This document shows, in pieces, positions 35,095 through 46,799 of a stretch of DNA of 64,000 bases. The DNA lies in the NCBI GenBank assembly GCA_009809945.1, contig WTPW01000492.1:312755-376754 (forward strand), in the 5' to 3' direction. The notes under the pieces were generated by a model. That model saw nothing but the letters and a program-made list of their open reading frames with translations. It was not told where the DNA came from and did no database searches. This stretch comes from Gigaspora margarita. Lineage: Eukaryota > Glomeromycota > Glomeromycetes > Diversisporales > Gigasporaceae. The position numbers were made by a program, and so were the translations under genes. Position 1 is the stretch's first letter, and each line of letters opens with the position of its first letter.

Positions 35095-35292
35095 TTTGCA
35101 AACTGCAACAAATTTTAAATTTCACAACCAAAATCTGAAATGCATATACAAATTCTGCACATAAATTTGTAAATTGTACTTATAAATTTAGATTAAATAC
35201 TAAATTTTATAATTTACAAATATTTTTTTTATTTAGTTGTAGCTCACAACTAATTTAAAAATTGAATTTTAAATACTAGTTGCAAAATAGGT
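35095..35292. mobile_element. AT-rich TIR insertion inside second LINE
   Basis: The left end TTTGCAAACTGCAACAAATT and TTTAAATTTCACAACC are mirrored by the right end, which in reverse complement reads ATTTTGCAACTAGTATTTAA and AAATTAGTTGTGAGC. Coding-like LINE sequence resumes immediately after (VIKPTNSSAI-type and VTERVIN-type frames). A MITE of about 190 bp is likely. Confidence 0.45.
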
Positions 35293-35299
35293 AACAGAA

Positions 35300-36260
35300 A
35301 GAGTGATAAACCTACCAATTCGAGTGCTATTTTGGGGTAAGACCTTAATAGAAAAGTTAATCCAAAATAGAAGCAAAAGAGAAGAGTTGATACAGGTACT
35401 AAAACAGAATGTAGATATAAGAGAACTTCTGTTTTATACAGATGCTTTGGTAAAATTTAATAATCTAGAAAGAATGGTAATTTAGGTTATAGTATAATAC
35501 AAGTAAATAACAAGAAACAGGTTGTCAAAGACATAAAAGTCAAAATGCAAAAGTGGATTTCTTCAACTAGATCTAAACTTATGGGAATTCTTTGCTAGTA
35601 CTAATATTCTCAGACAATAGTAAGGTAATAGTCAAAACAGATAGCTAGGCTGCTATCATAGCAATTAAAAAAGAAATAGAGGTGAGAAGAATAAGAAATT
35701 GGCAGAAGCTCAATAATTAGTCAATCACTAATGCTATTAGTAAAGTAGTAGAAACCAAAAATCTGTAGCTATTACTAGAAAAGGTTAAAGTCTACTCAGA
35801 AGAGAAATTTAACAAGTGGGATAACACATTAGCGAAACTGATATATAACGAGAGGAAGACAACAGGAATAGATTTTGTCAAAGGCAAGGAATATATCTAT
35901 AAGTTGAAGTAGCAAAAAGAAAAAGTTAAGGTACCAACTAGAAGCTTTATTAAGGAATACATAAATACATATTATAAAGTCAGTTGCCCAACTTATTGGT
36001 ATTAAAAAAAGGATCTGAAAAGACTCAAGATCACACAAACCAACTGGAGGATATATAAAAGTCTACTAAGAATGCACCAAAGGTGCTAAATAGAAGTATA
36101 GAAGAGCACAGTACTTGGATTTTAGGAACAAAGCATTCAACTAATTACTGCCAACCTTGTGCCAAAGAACCAGATCTAGACCAGATCTATACACGAACAA
36201 GTTTGTAGAAAATGCAAAAGAATGATAAAACCTTTGAACACCTTATGTTCTGCCCAATAG
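35300..36260 (+). pseudogene. RNase H and zinc knuckle of second LINE, fossil
   Basis: An open run at 35303-35485 includes IRELLFYTDALVKF, where RNase H normally has YTDGS. Gly is replaced but Asp is kept. Further along, VKTD near 35637 and VYSEEKFNKWDNTLAKLIYN near 35790-35850 correspond to the third and fourth RNase H blocks. A zinc-knuckle remnant reads CQPC near 36148-36163 and TFEHLMFC near 36232-36252. Frame changes and stops separate all these blocks, so no functional product is possible. Confidence 0.65.
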
Positions 36261-37022
36261 ATCAGAATATTTGAAAGAGCAAAGAAAAGACAATAGTTAA
36301 AGAAATATAGAAAAAGCTAAATGATAAGAAAAAGGTCCAAATTACAAAAAAAAAACCAGAAGAAATACTTCTAGAATCCAATAAGATAAATTCAGATATA
36401 TGACAGATGGAATTGGCAAAGGGTCATCTAGACAATTGAGTGAAGAAGGGCTCTCAGGGCAAACAACTCTGGGTTCTACTACTTTATATGGATAAATAGC
36501 TCACATGTTTTCAGAAGAAAATTTGGACAAAAAAGGGGTTTAATTACAATACTTGGAAGAAGACCCTAGATATCACAGCTTAGTTCAAATAAAGAAGTAA
36601 TAAAAAGAAAAAAGAAATTTAGTAAGATCTGCAAATCTCACAAGTAGAAATGGAGGCTTTCAGTTCAAAAGAAAAGAGCAGATGCATAGCTAGAAAACTC
36701 AAGATAGCTGGCAATTTAGATATATGATTTAAAATTTGGCATTAGCAGAAATAAGGAATTGTATAGTAAAAGAATAATTTTTAGATTAGAATCCAAATAA
36801 ATATTAGTTTTGATGATAACAAACCCAACTCAATGAATCAGCTGAACTAAAGCTTCTTATCTAAAGTTTAGCCAGCTGAAAAAAAGAAAATTTTCTATAG
36901 CAGGTATCATTTAGGTGTCTCTAACAACAACCTAGAGTAGATAACATATAATGTATTGTTTTTGCAAAATATTTTTAAATAAAGTTGCAGCAAGACTGCT
37001 GCAGTTAAAAAAAAATAAATTC

Positions 37023-37382
37023 ATAATTTTGAGAGTATTATGATGAAATGCAAAAGTTAGGTATAAGGTAAGTGCCTTTTGGTACTATGCAAATAGCTAT
37101 TTATGCTCTAAGTAAAGTTGTTTGGGCTATCAATTTATGTGCTCCTAAACAACTTTTATTAATTGATATTACAAAATATCCTTCTATAAAAAAATTTAGA
37201 TTTTTTTCGTAAGAACGTATTTTATAAAAGTCAGTTAATAAAAAGTTGTTTAAATTTTAGAGCACACGTAATTTGATAGCCTGAACAACTTTACTTGGAG
37301 CATAAATAGCAATTTGCATAGTACCAAAAGGCACTTATCTTATAGCTAACTTTGCATTTCATTATAATACCCTCAAAATTAT
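37023..37382. mobile_element. MITE with long perfect arms, GAGRGTATTAT ends
   Basis: Arms of about 110-165 bp. The left arm ATAATTTTGAGAGTATTATG then ATGCAAAAGTTAGG and GTGCCTTTTGGTACTATGCA is mirrored almost perfectly by the right arm (37260-37382). The ends resemble those of the palindromic MITE at 2324-2838 and the one near 24376. It begins just behind the poly(A) tail of the second LINE. No clear target duplication. Confidence 0.65.
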
Positions 37383-37413
37383 TTTTGTATCATAGTGTGT
37401 TGTACATAATCAT

Positions 37414-37702
37414 CATTATCTTGTGATCCAGTAATCGGAATTCAATGATCTAACCACAATTTGATTCATCTCATTGAGATGAATCAAATGGTATAAAAGT
37501 TATCCAATTCTTATCATTGTATCACAAGATAGTACAAATTCGTCACAATATCCCCACCCCCTCTACAATCTTTACTTTAGTTTCTTTACCTTTGAATGAT
37601 AATATCTTTTGATCCAGTGATTAGAATTTAATAATTTTTTTACCATTAGATTCATCTTTGTGAGACAAACTAGTTGATATCAAAATTATTCGATTCTGTT
37701 AA
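37414..37702. repeat. Two GATATCTC-family hairpins
   Basis: The first hairpin (37416-37535) has the centre TTCATCTCATTGAGATGAA, identical in plan to copies at 24.4 and 27.1 kb. The second (37598-37702) shares AATATCTTTTGATCCAGTGA and TTAGATTCATC but is more diverged on its right arm. Confidence 0.55.
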
Positions 37703-38250
37703 ATAAGACTAGAAGTGGGCACCATGCGCATGGGTGCATGCATGCGCATGGTCTAACAATCTATATATCAAAATGCACATAGAAAAAAATAATAATAATA
37801 CTATTGCATATTATAGTTTATGAGCTGCATATAGAGATGAATTTAAGTACTCTAGCCATAGCAAAAAAAGTTTGGGTTATGTGACAATCTGCAGTAAATT
37901 AGCCAATAACAGTTTCCAATTTAGTGTAATGTAACATGATCAGAAAAACATTCATTCTAAAGAAAATTAGAAGATCACTTATTTCGCAACAAACTTTATA
38001 AGAAACAACCTTCTGCACATTAACAAAAATATTCTTTGGTTGATTTTACTATATATAATGTTAACTCCAAACTCTAACATAGACATTAACCCTAACTTAG
38101 TGTCCTAGGTCTGGTCTGGGTCTGGTCCAACCTGGGTTTGGTCTGGGATCAGACTCTAAATTTCACCAGACTCAGGCTCAACTATGAGTTTAGTCTGGGC
38201 CTGGTCTGAGATCTGCTAACTGGGCTGAGTCTGGATGTATTTTTGGTGCT
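37703..38250. other. Spacer with short GC-rich repeat debris
   Basis: Near 37725-37765 an alternating GCATGCATGCGCATGG stretch sits beside a GTGGGCACC end-like motif. Near 38105-38240, GTCTGGTCTGGGTCTGGTCC steps and their partial complements suggest the remains of a hAT-like element. No ends or duplications could be paired, and no gene is seen. Confidence 0.3.
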
Positions 38251-39550
38251 GAACAAGTTTACTTAGTGCATGAAGTTAGAATTAATTAGTAAAATTTTAT
38301 AAATTCTAAGAATTTATAATTCGCAAATTTTTATTAATTAATCCTAACTTTATGTACTAAGTAAACTTGTTTAGCATCTAAAAATACATCAAATCATCAA
38401 AATTATTTTTATTTTACTTGAAATTTAGAGAATAGATACATAATTTGGATTTTTGATCAAAAAAGTCAAATTTAAGCCTTTTTTCTCCAAATTTCAAGTA
38501 AAATAAAAACAATTCTGCTAATTTAATGTATTTTTAGATGCTGAACAAGGTTACTTAGTGCATTAAGTTAGAGTTAATTAGTGAAATCTTGTGAATCATA
38601 AGATTTTATAGAAATTTATTAATAAAATTCTATAAAATCTCATGAATCACAAATTTTTATTAATTAATTCTAAATTTATGAACTAAGTAAACTTGTTTAG
38701 CACCTATAATGACATCAAATCAGCAGGATTATTTTTATTTTACTTGAAATTTAGAGGATAGATGCATAATTTTGGATTTTGATCAAAAAGGTCAAATTTA
38801 AGCATCTTTTCTTCAAATTTCATGTAAAATAAACAATAAATCTGCTGATTTAATGTATATTTAGGTGCTAGACAAGTTTACTTAGTGCATTAAGTTAGAA
38901 TTAATTAGTAAAATTTTGTAAATCATAAGATTTTATAGAATTTTATTAATAATATTCTATAAATTTTTATGATTCCCAAATTCTTATTAAGTAATTCTAA
39001 CTATATGCACTAAGTAAACTTGTTCAGCACATATAAATACATTAAATTAGTAGTATTGTTTTTATTTTACTTAAAATTTAGAGAATAGATGCATAATTTT
39101 GGATTTTTGATCAAAAAAGTCAAATTTAAGCATCTTTTCTCCATATTTCAACTAAAATAAAAACATAACTGCCAATTTAATATAATTATAGGTTCAGAAC
39201 AAGTTTACATAGTGCATAAAGTTAGAATTAATTAATAAAAATTTGCGAATCATAAGATTTTATAGAATTTTATTAATAAAATTCTATAAAATCTTATGAT
39301 TTACAAAATTTTATTAATTAATTCTAACTTTATGCACTAAGTAAACTTGTTCAGCACCTATAATTACATTAAATCAGTAGTATTATTTTTATTTTAGTTG
39401 AAATTTGGAGAAACGATGCTAAAATTTGACTTTTTTGATCAAAATTCCAAAACTATGCATCTATTCTCTAAATTTCAAGTAAAATAAAAATAATTTTGCT
39501 GATTTGATGTATTTATATGTACTGAACAAGTTTATTTAGTACATAAAGTT
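38250..39550. repeat. Tandem array of palindromic units, about 320 bp each
   Basis: Four full units plus a partial fifth, starting near 38252, 38527, 38862, 39186 and 39500. Each unit contains hairpin 1 (GAACAAGTTTACTTAGTGCA ... TGCACTAAGTAAACTTGTTC) and hairpin 2 (TTTACTTGAAATTTAGAGAA ... TTCTCCAAATTTCAAGTAAA). The hairpin 1 sequence also occurs singly near 25480-25640, 12470-12535 and 45160. The array is non-coding. Confidence 0.75.
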
Positions 39551-39559
39551 AGAATTAGT

Positions 39560-40138
39560 TAATATATACAGGTACATGTATTAACCTATTTCTATGTAGC
39601 TTACATCTGGCTAGCTCTATTTCAGACTGCCCAAATGCTCAGTGAGTACTGAGTATTTATCCTCCCAGTACCGCCTTCAATCAGCTGAATATTCAAGACT
39701 GCCAGGTCAAATGTTGGTATGAATGACACTTCGGAACATCTGCACCATGAGTTCATGTAGTATCTTTCCAGACTTAGGCTTCATATTACGTCTTGTAACT
39801 TTGGTTAATCCAAATCAGGTTCTAACTCGTTTCTTTTCCAGAGCTTTGACCCCTACTACTGCAGTGCCACTTTCTGGGTCCCCGTATAGACAAGAGTACA
39901 ACTAGCCACATGTGCACTTTTGGTGTCTAATTTGAGTAGTCTGCTCAAAGGTTCCATACTAGCTTTCATACCTGCAACCTGCTACAGGTGTTGTCTATTT
40001 AACCCTTTGATCTACACAGAGTATTCCCAATATGAAAGGGCCTGCAACATAGTTTTATGTTTTTACCACCAATGAAAATTGAACCAGCAACCTTTTAATT
40101 TGCATCCTCAGAGCATAACTGCTATGCTATCGGCCTAG
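39560..40138 (-). mobile_element. tRNA-headed SINE candidate
   Basis: On the minus strand the 5' end (about 40138) reads TAGGCCGATAGCATAGCAGT, with a pol III A-box-like TAGCATAGCAGT (about 40116-40130). About 40 nt later comes a B-box-like GGTTCAATTTTC (40074-40085). This spacing and the D-arm/T-arm order match a tRNA-derived promoter. The body of about 500 bp is far less AT-rich than its surroundings and lacks a coding frame longer than 60 codons. It runs to about 39560, where it abuts the tandem array. No paralogue is visible within the window, so the SINE call rests on the tRNA-like head and composition. A tRNA pseudogene fused to unrelated DNA is the alternative. Confidence 0.5.
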
Positions 40139-40720
40139 AGGACATAATTTTTTATTTAATAGTATTTTATATGCTTTGTATAATAATAAATTTGCTGATT
40201 CTTATGTTTGTTTTATGACACTGAACTGATTTTAATAATTTAACTACCATTAAAATCAGCAAAATAAGCTCTACAACTTTTAATTAGGAGCCAAAGAAGG
40301 TTTTCTTATCTAGGACTCCAGACATCTCTCATATAGATCATAACTAGATTTTGACCAACTTTGGCCCAATTTGCTAAAATAACAAAATACATTTTTTTAA
40401 ATAACTTTTGATCTAGTGATCAAAATTGAATGAAAATTTTTGTTAGATGCACCTCATTGAGGGCTTCATTTTTAAAAAAAGTTATTCAAATTGGACTACT
40501 GGATGGCAAGATAATTGGCAAAAACTATTTTTTTTGCTTCTCAAATTTTTGGGGTTTTTGCTAAAAAAATAAAGTATAACCTCTGTACTAGATGTCCAGG
40601 GTCTTACTTATTTGTTATTATTTTTTTGAGTTAGGGTTAGGGTTTGTGTTAGAGTTAAAATTAATGTTAGAGAATTCTAAAAATAGAAATTTTTGTATAA
40701 CTATAGTAAAATAGATCATT
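40139..40720. mobile_element. Truncated copy of the 24.6-27.0 kb foldback, split by a MITE
   Basis: 40160-40311 (AAATTTGCTGATTCTTATGT, ATTTAACTACCATTAAAATC, AGCTCTACAACTTTTAATTA) and 40605-40720 (GAGTTAGGGTTAGGG, AATTCTAAAAATAGAAATTT, ATAACTATAGT) match the right arm of the foldback at 24590-27047. The AGGACCC MITE (40312-40604) lies between them. The left half of the foldback is missing, apparently replaced by the SINE candidate. Confidence 0.6.
40312..40604. mobile_element. AGGACCC-ended MITE, copy 2
   Basis: The left end AGGACTCCAGACATCTCTCA and right end GATGTCCAGGGTCT match copy 1 at 29451-29746 along the whole length. Flanks read TCTTATCT and TACTTATT, a decayed duplication. Inserted in a foldback remnant. 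Confidence 0.7.
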
Positions 40721-41166
40721 GGCTCAAAAGTTGTTTAATATTAAAGTTTAAAAAATTTAATGTATTAATAATTTTAGTCAATTAAATTGCTGTATTTGAT
40801 GATTAGGTAGGAGTAGGGTAGCTTTTTAGTAGCAAAAAATCAGATAATAAATAGTGCTCCTTTAGGATTATATATAATTTTAAAATAGTACTCTCTACCC
40901 TTAAACAAACCATATACAAGAAGAAAAAAGAAGTAAAGAGTGAAAACTAGTATTTAAATTGGCTTTAAAAACTATATCAAAATGTTCTAAACAGATTTTA
41001 CATACAGATAGTGGCTTTTTAAGGATATATCTATAAACTCCAACTCTAACTTTAACATAAAATCAAAAATGTTAATTTGAATATATCTACTATGTGATAG
41101 TTATATTACTTCAACTCCTAGCAGACTATTTACTTTTGCATACAAAACATATAACTTGAATTCTAT

Positions 41167-41485
41167 ATTATAGTAGGATCCCAAACATCTCTTATATAGA
41201 TCATAAATCATAACTAGATTTTGGCCAATTTTAACCCACGTTGCTAAAAATAACAATACTATATTTTGTTAAATAACTTTTGATCCAGTAATCAGAATTA
41301 AATAAATCTTTTTTGTTAAATGCGCCTTAATAAGAGCTTTATTTTAAAAAAGTTTATTCAAATTGGACTTCTGAATGCCAAGATAATTGCTAAAAGCTAA
41401 TTTTTTGCTTTTCAAATTTCAGAAGTTTTTGCTAAAATGCATAATATATGATCTCTGTACTAGATATCTAGGGTCCTATTATAAG
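41167..41485. mobile_element. AGGACCC-ended MITE, copy 3
   Basis: The body is 41175-41477 with ends AGGATCCCAAACATCTC and ATATCTAGGGTCCT. The flanks ATTATAGT (41167-41174) and ATTATAAG (41478-41485) share six of eight positions, in line with an older 8-bp duplication. About as long as the other two copies. Confidence 0.7.
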
Positions 41486-41811
41486 ATCATCAAAAACCAT
41501 ATATCTATATAACATTTTTGTATGAATTAACCAACTAGAGTTGTGAAATTTTGTTTATATAGATTAGCCCAAAGAAGACAAAAAACAAAAAAAAAGTGCA
41601 AGAACATAAAAATGTTGGTCCAAACCTGTCTTGGACCATTAATAAAAATGCTAAAAAGACAATTTTATCTACATTTCCGTTCTAACCCAATCCCTAATGC
41701 TAAATAGGTTCTAACCTTAATTTTAAAACTAAAATTTTAAAAAATCATATGGGTATATGACTTTAACCATCTCTATATTATTTGTATTATCTTAAAAGAT
41801 AATACAAAATT

Positions 41812-44768
41812 AATAATTATATTATTTGAAAATATAAATTTGTAGCACCTATGATTCTAACCAATCAAATTGCACGATTTTGTAGAAAAAAATTTTGTAA
41901 AAAAATTAAAAATTTTACTTAGTAAAATATAAAAATAAATAAGCAATAACAAACCATATAATATAAAATTTTATTCTGAACAACTTTTTTAAAATATAAA
42001 GAGATTGTCTTAGTAAAGAAATGGTTTATAAGAAACCCATAAATTTCCAATATTAGCATATATAAAACTTTTTTTTACTAATTAATCTATATTTATTTTT
42101 AAGTATTATATGTAAAATTTTATGCTAAACAACTTTTTCTAAGATAAAAAAATAGAATGTTTTAGTAAAAAAAAGGTTATATATACTAACTTTTGAAATT
42201 TTGTTTTTACTTATAAAATGTTTTTTTACTAAGACAATTCATCTTTATATCTTAGAAAAAGTTGTTCAGAATAAAATTTTATATTATATAATTAGTAAAT
42301 TGACTCAATTATATAATACTTGATCATTGATCAATTTGATTAATAATTAAGCACCAATTAATGAGCTTGAGCAACAATAGGTCAATCAATAATTGATCAA
42401 AAAATTTTTAATAAGATTCCATTTATAGTCAGTTTAGAAACCTATTATAGGACCTAAACATTTTTCTTGTTTTAAAACCAGTATGATTACATTTCTTGTA
42501 TAATATGAAATGTGTGAGGAATGATTTCTGTTCAACTTTTTTGATGTTCACTATACTGATTTTGAAAATTCCTTTTTTAGTATAGGTAATAGTTTTCATT
42601 TTCTAATTCAGGCAGGGGTCATGCATGATTGATTTGAAATATAATTTTATATTGAGTAATAAAATACATACTTTTATTATAATAATAAAACTGTTTTAAG
42701 TTCTTGCAATCCTAATAAAGGAGTTATATAATCAATGTTTGATGGTTATCAGTTATTGATACTAGTAAATTGTTTTTGCCACTTTGATTTTCTATATCCA
42801 ACAAGGGTCTCACTATAAAGAGCTAGAAGTTTAAATGGCTAAGAAGTAAGAAGTATCAAGTTGTGTATAACTTATGTAAATATATATTAGAATAGAATCT
42901 TTGTAAATTTAGAAACAGCGTAATTTGATTCTAAGTACACATAGGTTGAAATGAAATTTTAAACTTATAATAGTTGGACAAAAACAATATGATAAATTGT
43001 AAATAGTGATTATAGTCAATAAAAAATTTTTAGACTTAGTCAAGTCGATATTTTATATATAACTTAGTCGACTTAGTTGACTAAAAATTAAAGATCAATA
43101 TATTTTCTTATATATTGCAAATAATATAAATTTATTAACAATATATATTACTGATTTAAATATTTTTCTTAAAAATTTATATGTTGAATTACTGTTTAAT
43201 ATTCAAAAACTACTTTTTTATATATTAAACCATTATTTATTTATATAGTCAACTAAGTTAGCTAAGTCAACAAATACTATATCGACTTGAAACACTATAT
43301 TTGTGTTTATTTGAAATTTATTTTTATACTTTTAAAGCCAATTTTTCTTATATGCAGTTTTATATTAGAACTTTAACGAAATATCATGTAAAAATTTTGA
43401 AAATTAATTTATAAAAATTATAAAAGTAAAGGAATACAAATATTTTTTGAATTCAAATGATTGTATTAAAAGCAAAAGTTATAAAAAAAAAGCAAGAACA
43501 TTGATTCAAGTAAAGTTAAAAAATAGTGTTTTTTATTCTATTAATACTTGTTATTATTAATTAGCATGCAAATTACTTGGGCTAATTAATGTGCTACCAA
43601 CCTGGCACACATAAAACTTGCTTGTCCAAATAGGTAGTTGGGGACCAGCTTAGTAATCAAAAAAATATATACTATAATTTGTTATATAAAGATATTCTGT
43701 TCGACTAGTAAAAAATTTTTCAAGTGGTGAGCAGCATATCTCTTTATTTCTCTAGGTTGTTCGCATGCTGAGTTTAGCACTTTATGATATTATGAGTACT
43801 TTCTACAATTATTTTTTGCTTGTGTAAGAGACTTATTCAAAATAATTAGTAAATTTCCAAAAATTTATTAATCAATTTATGCATATCATAATTAAAAAGA
43901 AAATTGCTCTTGCACAAATTGCAAACAGTTTCTTCTAAGTGCTAACTACAGTAATAAGACCATGAGAAAATTTAAAATATAATTAGTTATAATGATTCTT
44001 TAATTGTTGTGATATATAATTAATATTGTAATAAATTTGTAATTCGTAATTGATCTATCACTATAATAATCAGTTATTATTTTTTTAAAAAAATCAGCTT
44101 TTTGTTTGTTATGTGCACTTTGATTTAAAAAATCAACTTTTATTTGTCATGTGCACTTTGTATTTTTGAGATATGAATAATGTCACATACTGTGTATCGC
44201 CAGTATAGTAAGGTTTATAACTTGCGATATGTTAATAATAATGATAATAATAAATAGTAATAGAAGTTTTATTAAACTGCTCATGCAAGCATAATTATTA
44301 ATATATTTATATAAACTAAGTCAAAAATTGGGTTTATTTAAATATGCTCTGAACAAAGTTCTACTAGGTTTTAAGTACAAACTAACTAGTTAGAGCAGCA
44401 TCTCTAATTTTGTTATTATAGTTATAATATAATCGATCAATAATTGATCCAATAATTGATCGATTATATATGCTCGAGCTTATAAATCATATGCTTGATT
44501 GATTATCTTGATTATTATACATAATTGATTTTTGATTGATTATTAAAATTTTTTTAAATCAATCATTGATCAACAATTTTTTTGTCAAGTTAATTCATTA
44601 TATATAATGTGCTATTATATATATTTTTTACACTTTATTAAGTAAAATTTTTAATCTTTAAAAAATAAAAATTTTTGTCTACAAAATCATGTGATTTGAT
44701 TGGTCAGAATCACAGAGTGTGCTATGTTGTGAGAGCAACAAATTTATATTCCTATATTATTTTTGCTT
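41812..44768. mobile_element. About 3-kb TIR element of unknown family
   Basis: The left arm (41812-41990) contains AAATATAAATTTGTAGCACC, GATTCTAACCAATCAAATTG and AAAAATTTTACTTAGTAAA. The right arm (about 44610-44768) in reverse complement contains AATATAAATTTGTTGCTC, GATTCTGACCAATCAAATCA and AAAAATTTTACTTAATAAA. An inner inverted repeat (41945-42050 against 42225-42285) and clustered ATTGATCAATAATTGATC palindromes (42330-42410, 44430-44590) lie near both ends. The 1.9-kb middle has no recognised gene. Target duplication not found. Confidence 0.5.
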
Positions 44769-45010
44769 AATTTATAAATATGCAAATAATTTTATTAATA
44801 AAAAAATTACACATACAGTTAGTATCAATTCTATACTCATTTATAATAATCTTCAACTTATTTATTTGCTTAAGCTTGTATCAAATGCTAATGTATAAGC
44901 TTGCTCTATTTTATATAATATAATATTATAGTAGTTTTCTAACAACCAAATATGTTCAGACTCAAAAGCATTATCAGATGTTTGTATCAATTCTGTTCTA
45001 ACTGGAAACA

Positions 45011-45306
45011 CCAATAATCAGTGTTGTACATTTTGGTTGTCCACAGCCTTTTTTGGCATGTTCATGTCCAAAATTGTCCAAACGTCCAAGATTGTCCAAA
45101 GCTTGTTTAGGCTTTAATAATTAATAAATCTATCTAAAAAATATATAACTATATATTTTTTTAGGTGCTGAACACANTCCAGTTAAAATTAAAATAGGTT
45201 ATCTTAATAAAATATTAAGTAATTTTACTTTATTTAATTGTCCAAAATTGTCCAAAATTGTCCAAATCATTGTCCAAAGCTGTTCCATGACAACACTGCC
45301 AATAAT
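45011..45306. mobile_element. hAT-type MITE, 280 bp, 8-bp target duplication
   Basis: The body is 45019-45298. The left end CAGTGTTGTACATTTTGG and right end CCATGACAACACTG are imperfect inverted repeats. CCAATAAT repeats exactly at 45011-45018 and 45299-45306. TTGTCCAAAATTGTCCAAA repeats occupy both subterminal regions in the same strand sense. One N at 45177. CAGTGTTG ends with an 8-bp duplication fit hAT. Confidence 0.8.
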
Positions 45307-46254
45307 GAATCTGTTTTTGCTTAATAAATAAACTTAATAAGATATTAATAATAGATTTCTTTTAGAAGAAGCAATATTATTTATTATAAAATCTTTAGTG
45401 TCTTATTGTATAAATATATCTATAGGTATATTATGCAAGTCTGTATAATAAAGAGTTACTTTATCTATTTGTATGACTTCATTTATGACTTTTATAATAC
45501 TACTACAATTAAATCTTTTATAAATTAAATATCTTTCTATTTCGATGGATTAATATATTTATATAGCTTTTTTGCCAAAATATCTCATTAAGAACAGAAG
45601 TATCAATATGTATTTAATTTTTTATCCATGTAATAGTTATTGTATACCCAATTGTATTTATTAATATCTTTCATAACTTTTATTTATTTTTGCAAGTTTT
45701 TTATACTTACTAGCTTGTCTTTGGCAATAATTGTTGCAAATTTGAAATTGTGAAATATTGATATTGTTACTCTCAAATTCAGCTATAGGTTTGAATATTT
45801 TATACCCATTACAGTAAAGAGATAATAAAGAAAATATATATTTGTGCTTATAAAATTAACTATATATTATTATTATATAAATAATACAAGATTTATTATA
45901 AATTTTGACAATGGATCTAAGTTACACATAAGCCACACAAAGTCACATGTCCATGTTTTTTTGAAAGTTACACTAGGGAAGATGTTATGCATCTATAAAA
46001 CAAATGCTGAAGTTTGGTCAAAAACACAACTAACAATATGTGCAGTTCAAATTCAGTTATCGTGATCCAGCTCATTATCGATGAGTGCTAACTTATATTA
46101 TTATAACATGCATTTATTATTAAAAATGAGCTTATTGATTTTATTACTTATTATTTACCAGATTAGGCTCTCCTAAAACTGATAGTAATATATATAATAT
46201 GTAATCACAATCAATAATATATAGTTATCTAATATTTCATATGTAGGCACCTGA
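45307..46254. other. AT-rich spacer
   Basis: A 73-codon frame at 45844-46065 is present but has no recognised similarity, no context and unremarkable composition. It is not called as a gene. No bounded repeat found. Confidence 0.3.
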
Positions 46255-46640
46255 TGTTTTTCATATATGGGATCTTTGTCTTGAAAATGACTCTATGACA
46301 CTAGAAAATTTTTTTGAGTAAATTGTAAATAAAGATTGTATAACCAAAACAACCCAAACTTGATTTTCTGCTAATTTTAGAAATGATCTTTGCAAAACTT
46401 TTTTGTTATTGGATAAAATTAATAGTAAAATATTTATCCGCTATATCAATCATTTTCATTATGTTCAACGTCAAATTTTCAGACTTCTATAACTCATTTT
46501 AATTTTAAGTTAACCAGTTATAAAACTTGCATGAAATGAACTTGTGCTTCATAAATTAAGGCTTAACAAAAATCTCAATTTTGGTTTGGGGAACCTCAGA
46601 ACCCTATTTTCAAGGCAAAGACCACATATATTATTCATTA
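46255..46640. repeat. Inverted-repeat segment, possible MITE
   Basis: ATATGGGATCTTTGTCTTGA then AAATGA near 46265-46295 is mirrored by CTATTTTCAAGGCAAAGACC near 46598-46625. The interior is AT-rich. The ends are uncertain and no duplication was found. Confidence 0.35.
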
Positions 46641-46799
46641 CTTTCTAAGCAATGATACCAAATTTTTGCTCACTTTATGTTAACAGTACACAAATTTTTG
46701 TTACTTTATCATATCAAATATGGTGTGCAAATTTACAAAATGAAGCATGTTAAATTTGTTAATAAAATTCAAAAATAATTAATAGTGAAAAAATGTTAA

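Larger units (their letters stand above)
31840..37016 (+). mobile_element. Second LINE family, heavily decayed, plus strand
   Basis: Coding ancestry can be followed from about 31840 to 36300 through endonuclease/RT linker, RT, RNase H and zinc-knuckle sequence, broken by many stops and several frame changes. The 3' UTR carries AATAAA near 36979, a GCAGCAAGACTGCTGC hairpin and an A run (37006-37015) as poly(A) tail. It has the same domain order as the LINE at 13.5-19.7 kb but is clearly a different family. Two AT-rich TIR insertions interrupt it (34190-34325 and 35095-35290). The 5' end and target duplication were not found. Confidence 0.7.

Noticed and set aside
37725..37765. Alternating GCATGC stretch as a Z-DNA or regulatory site
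   Set aside because: Short, without neighbouring gene, and next to a hAT-end-like motif. More likely transposon debris.
45844..46065. 73-codon frame
   Set aside because: No family resemblance, no neighbours and ordinary length for chance openness in this composition.
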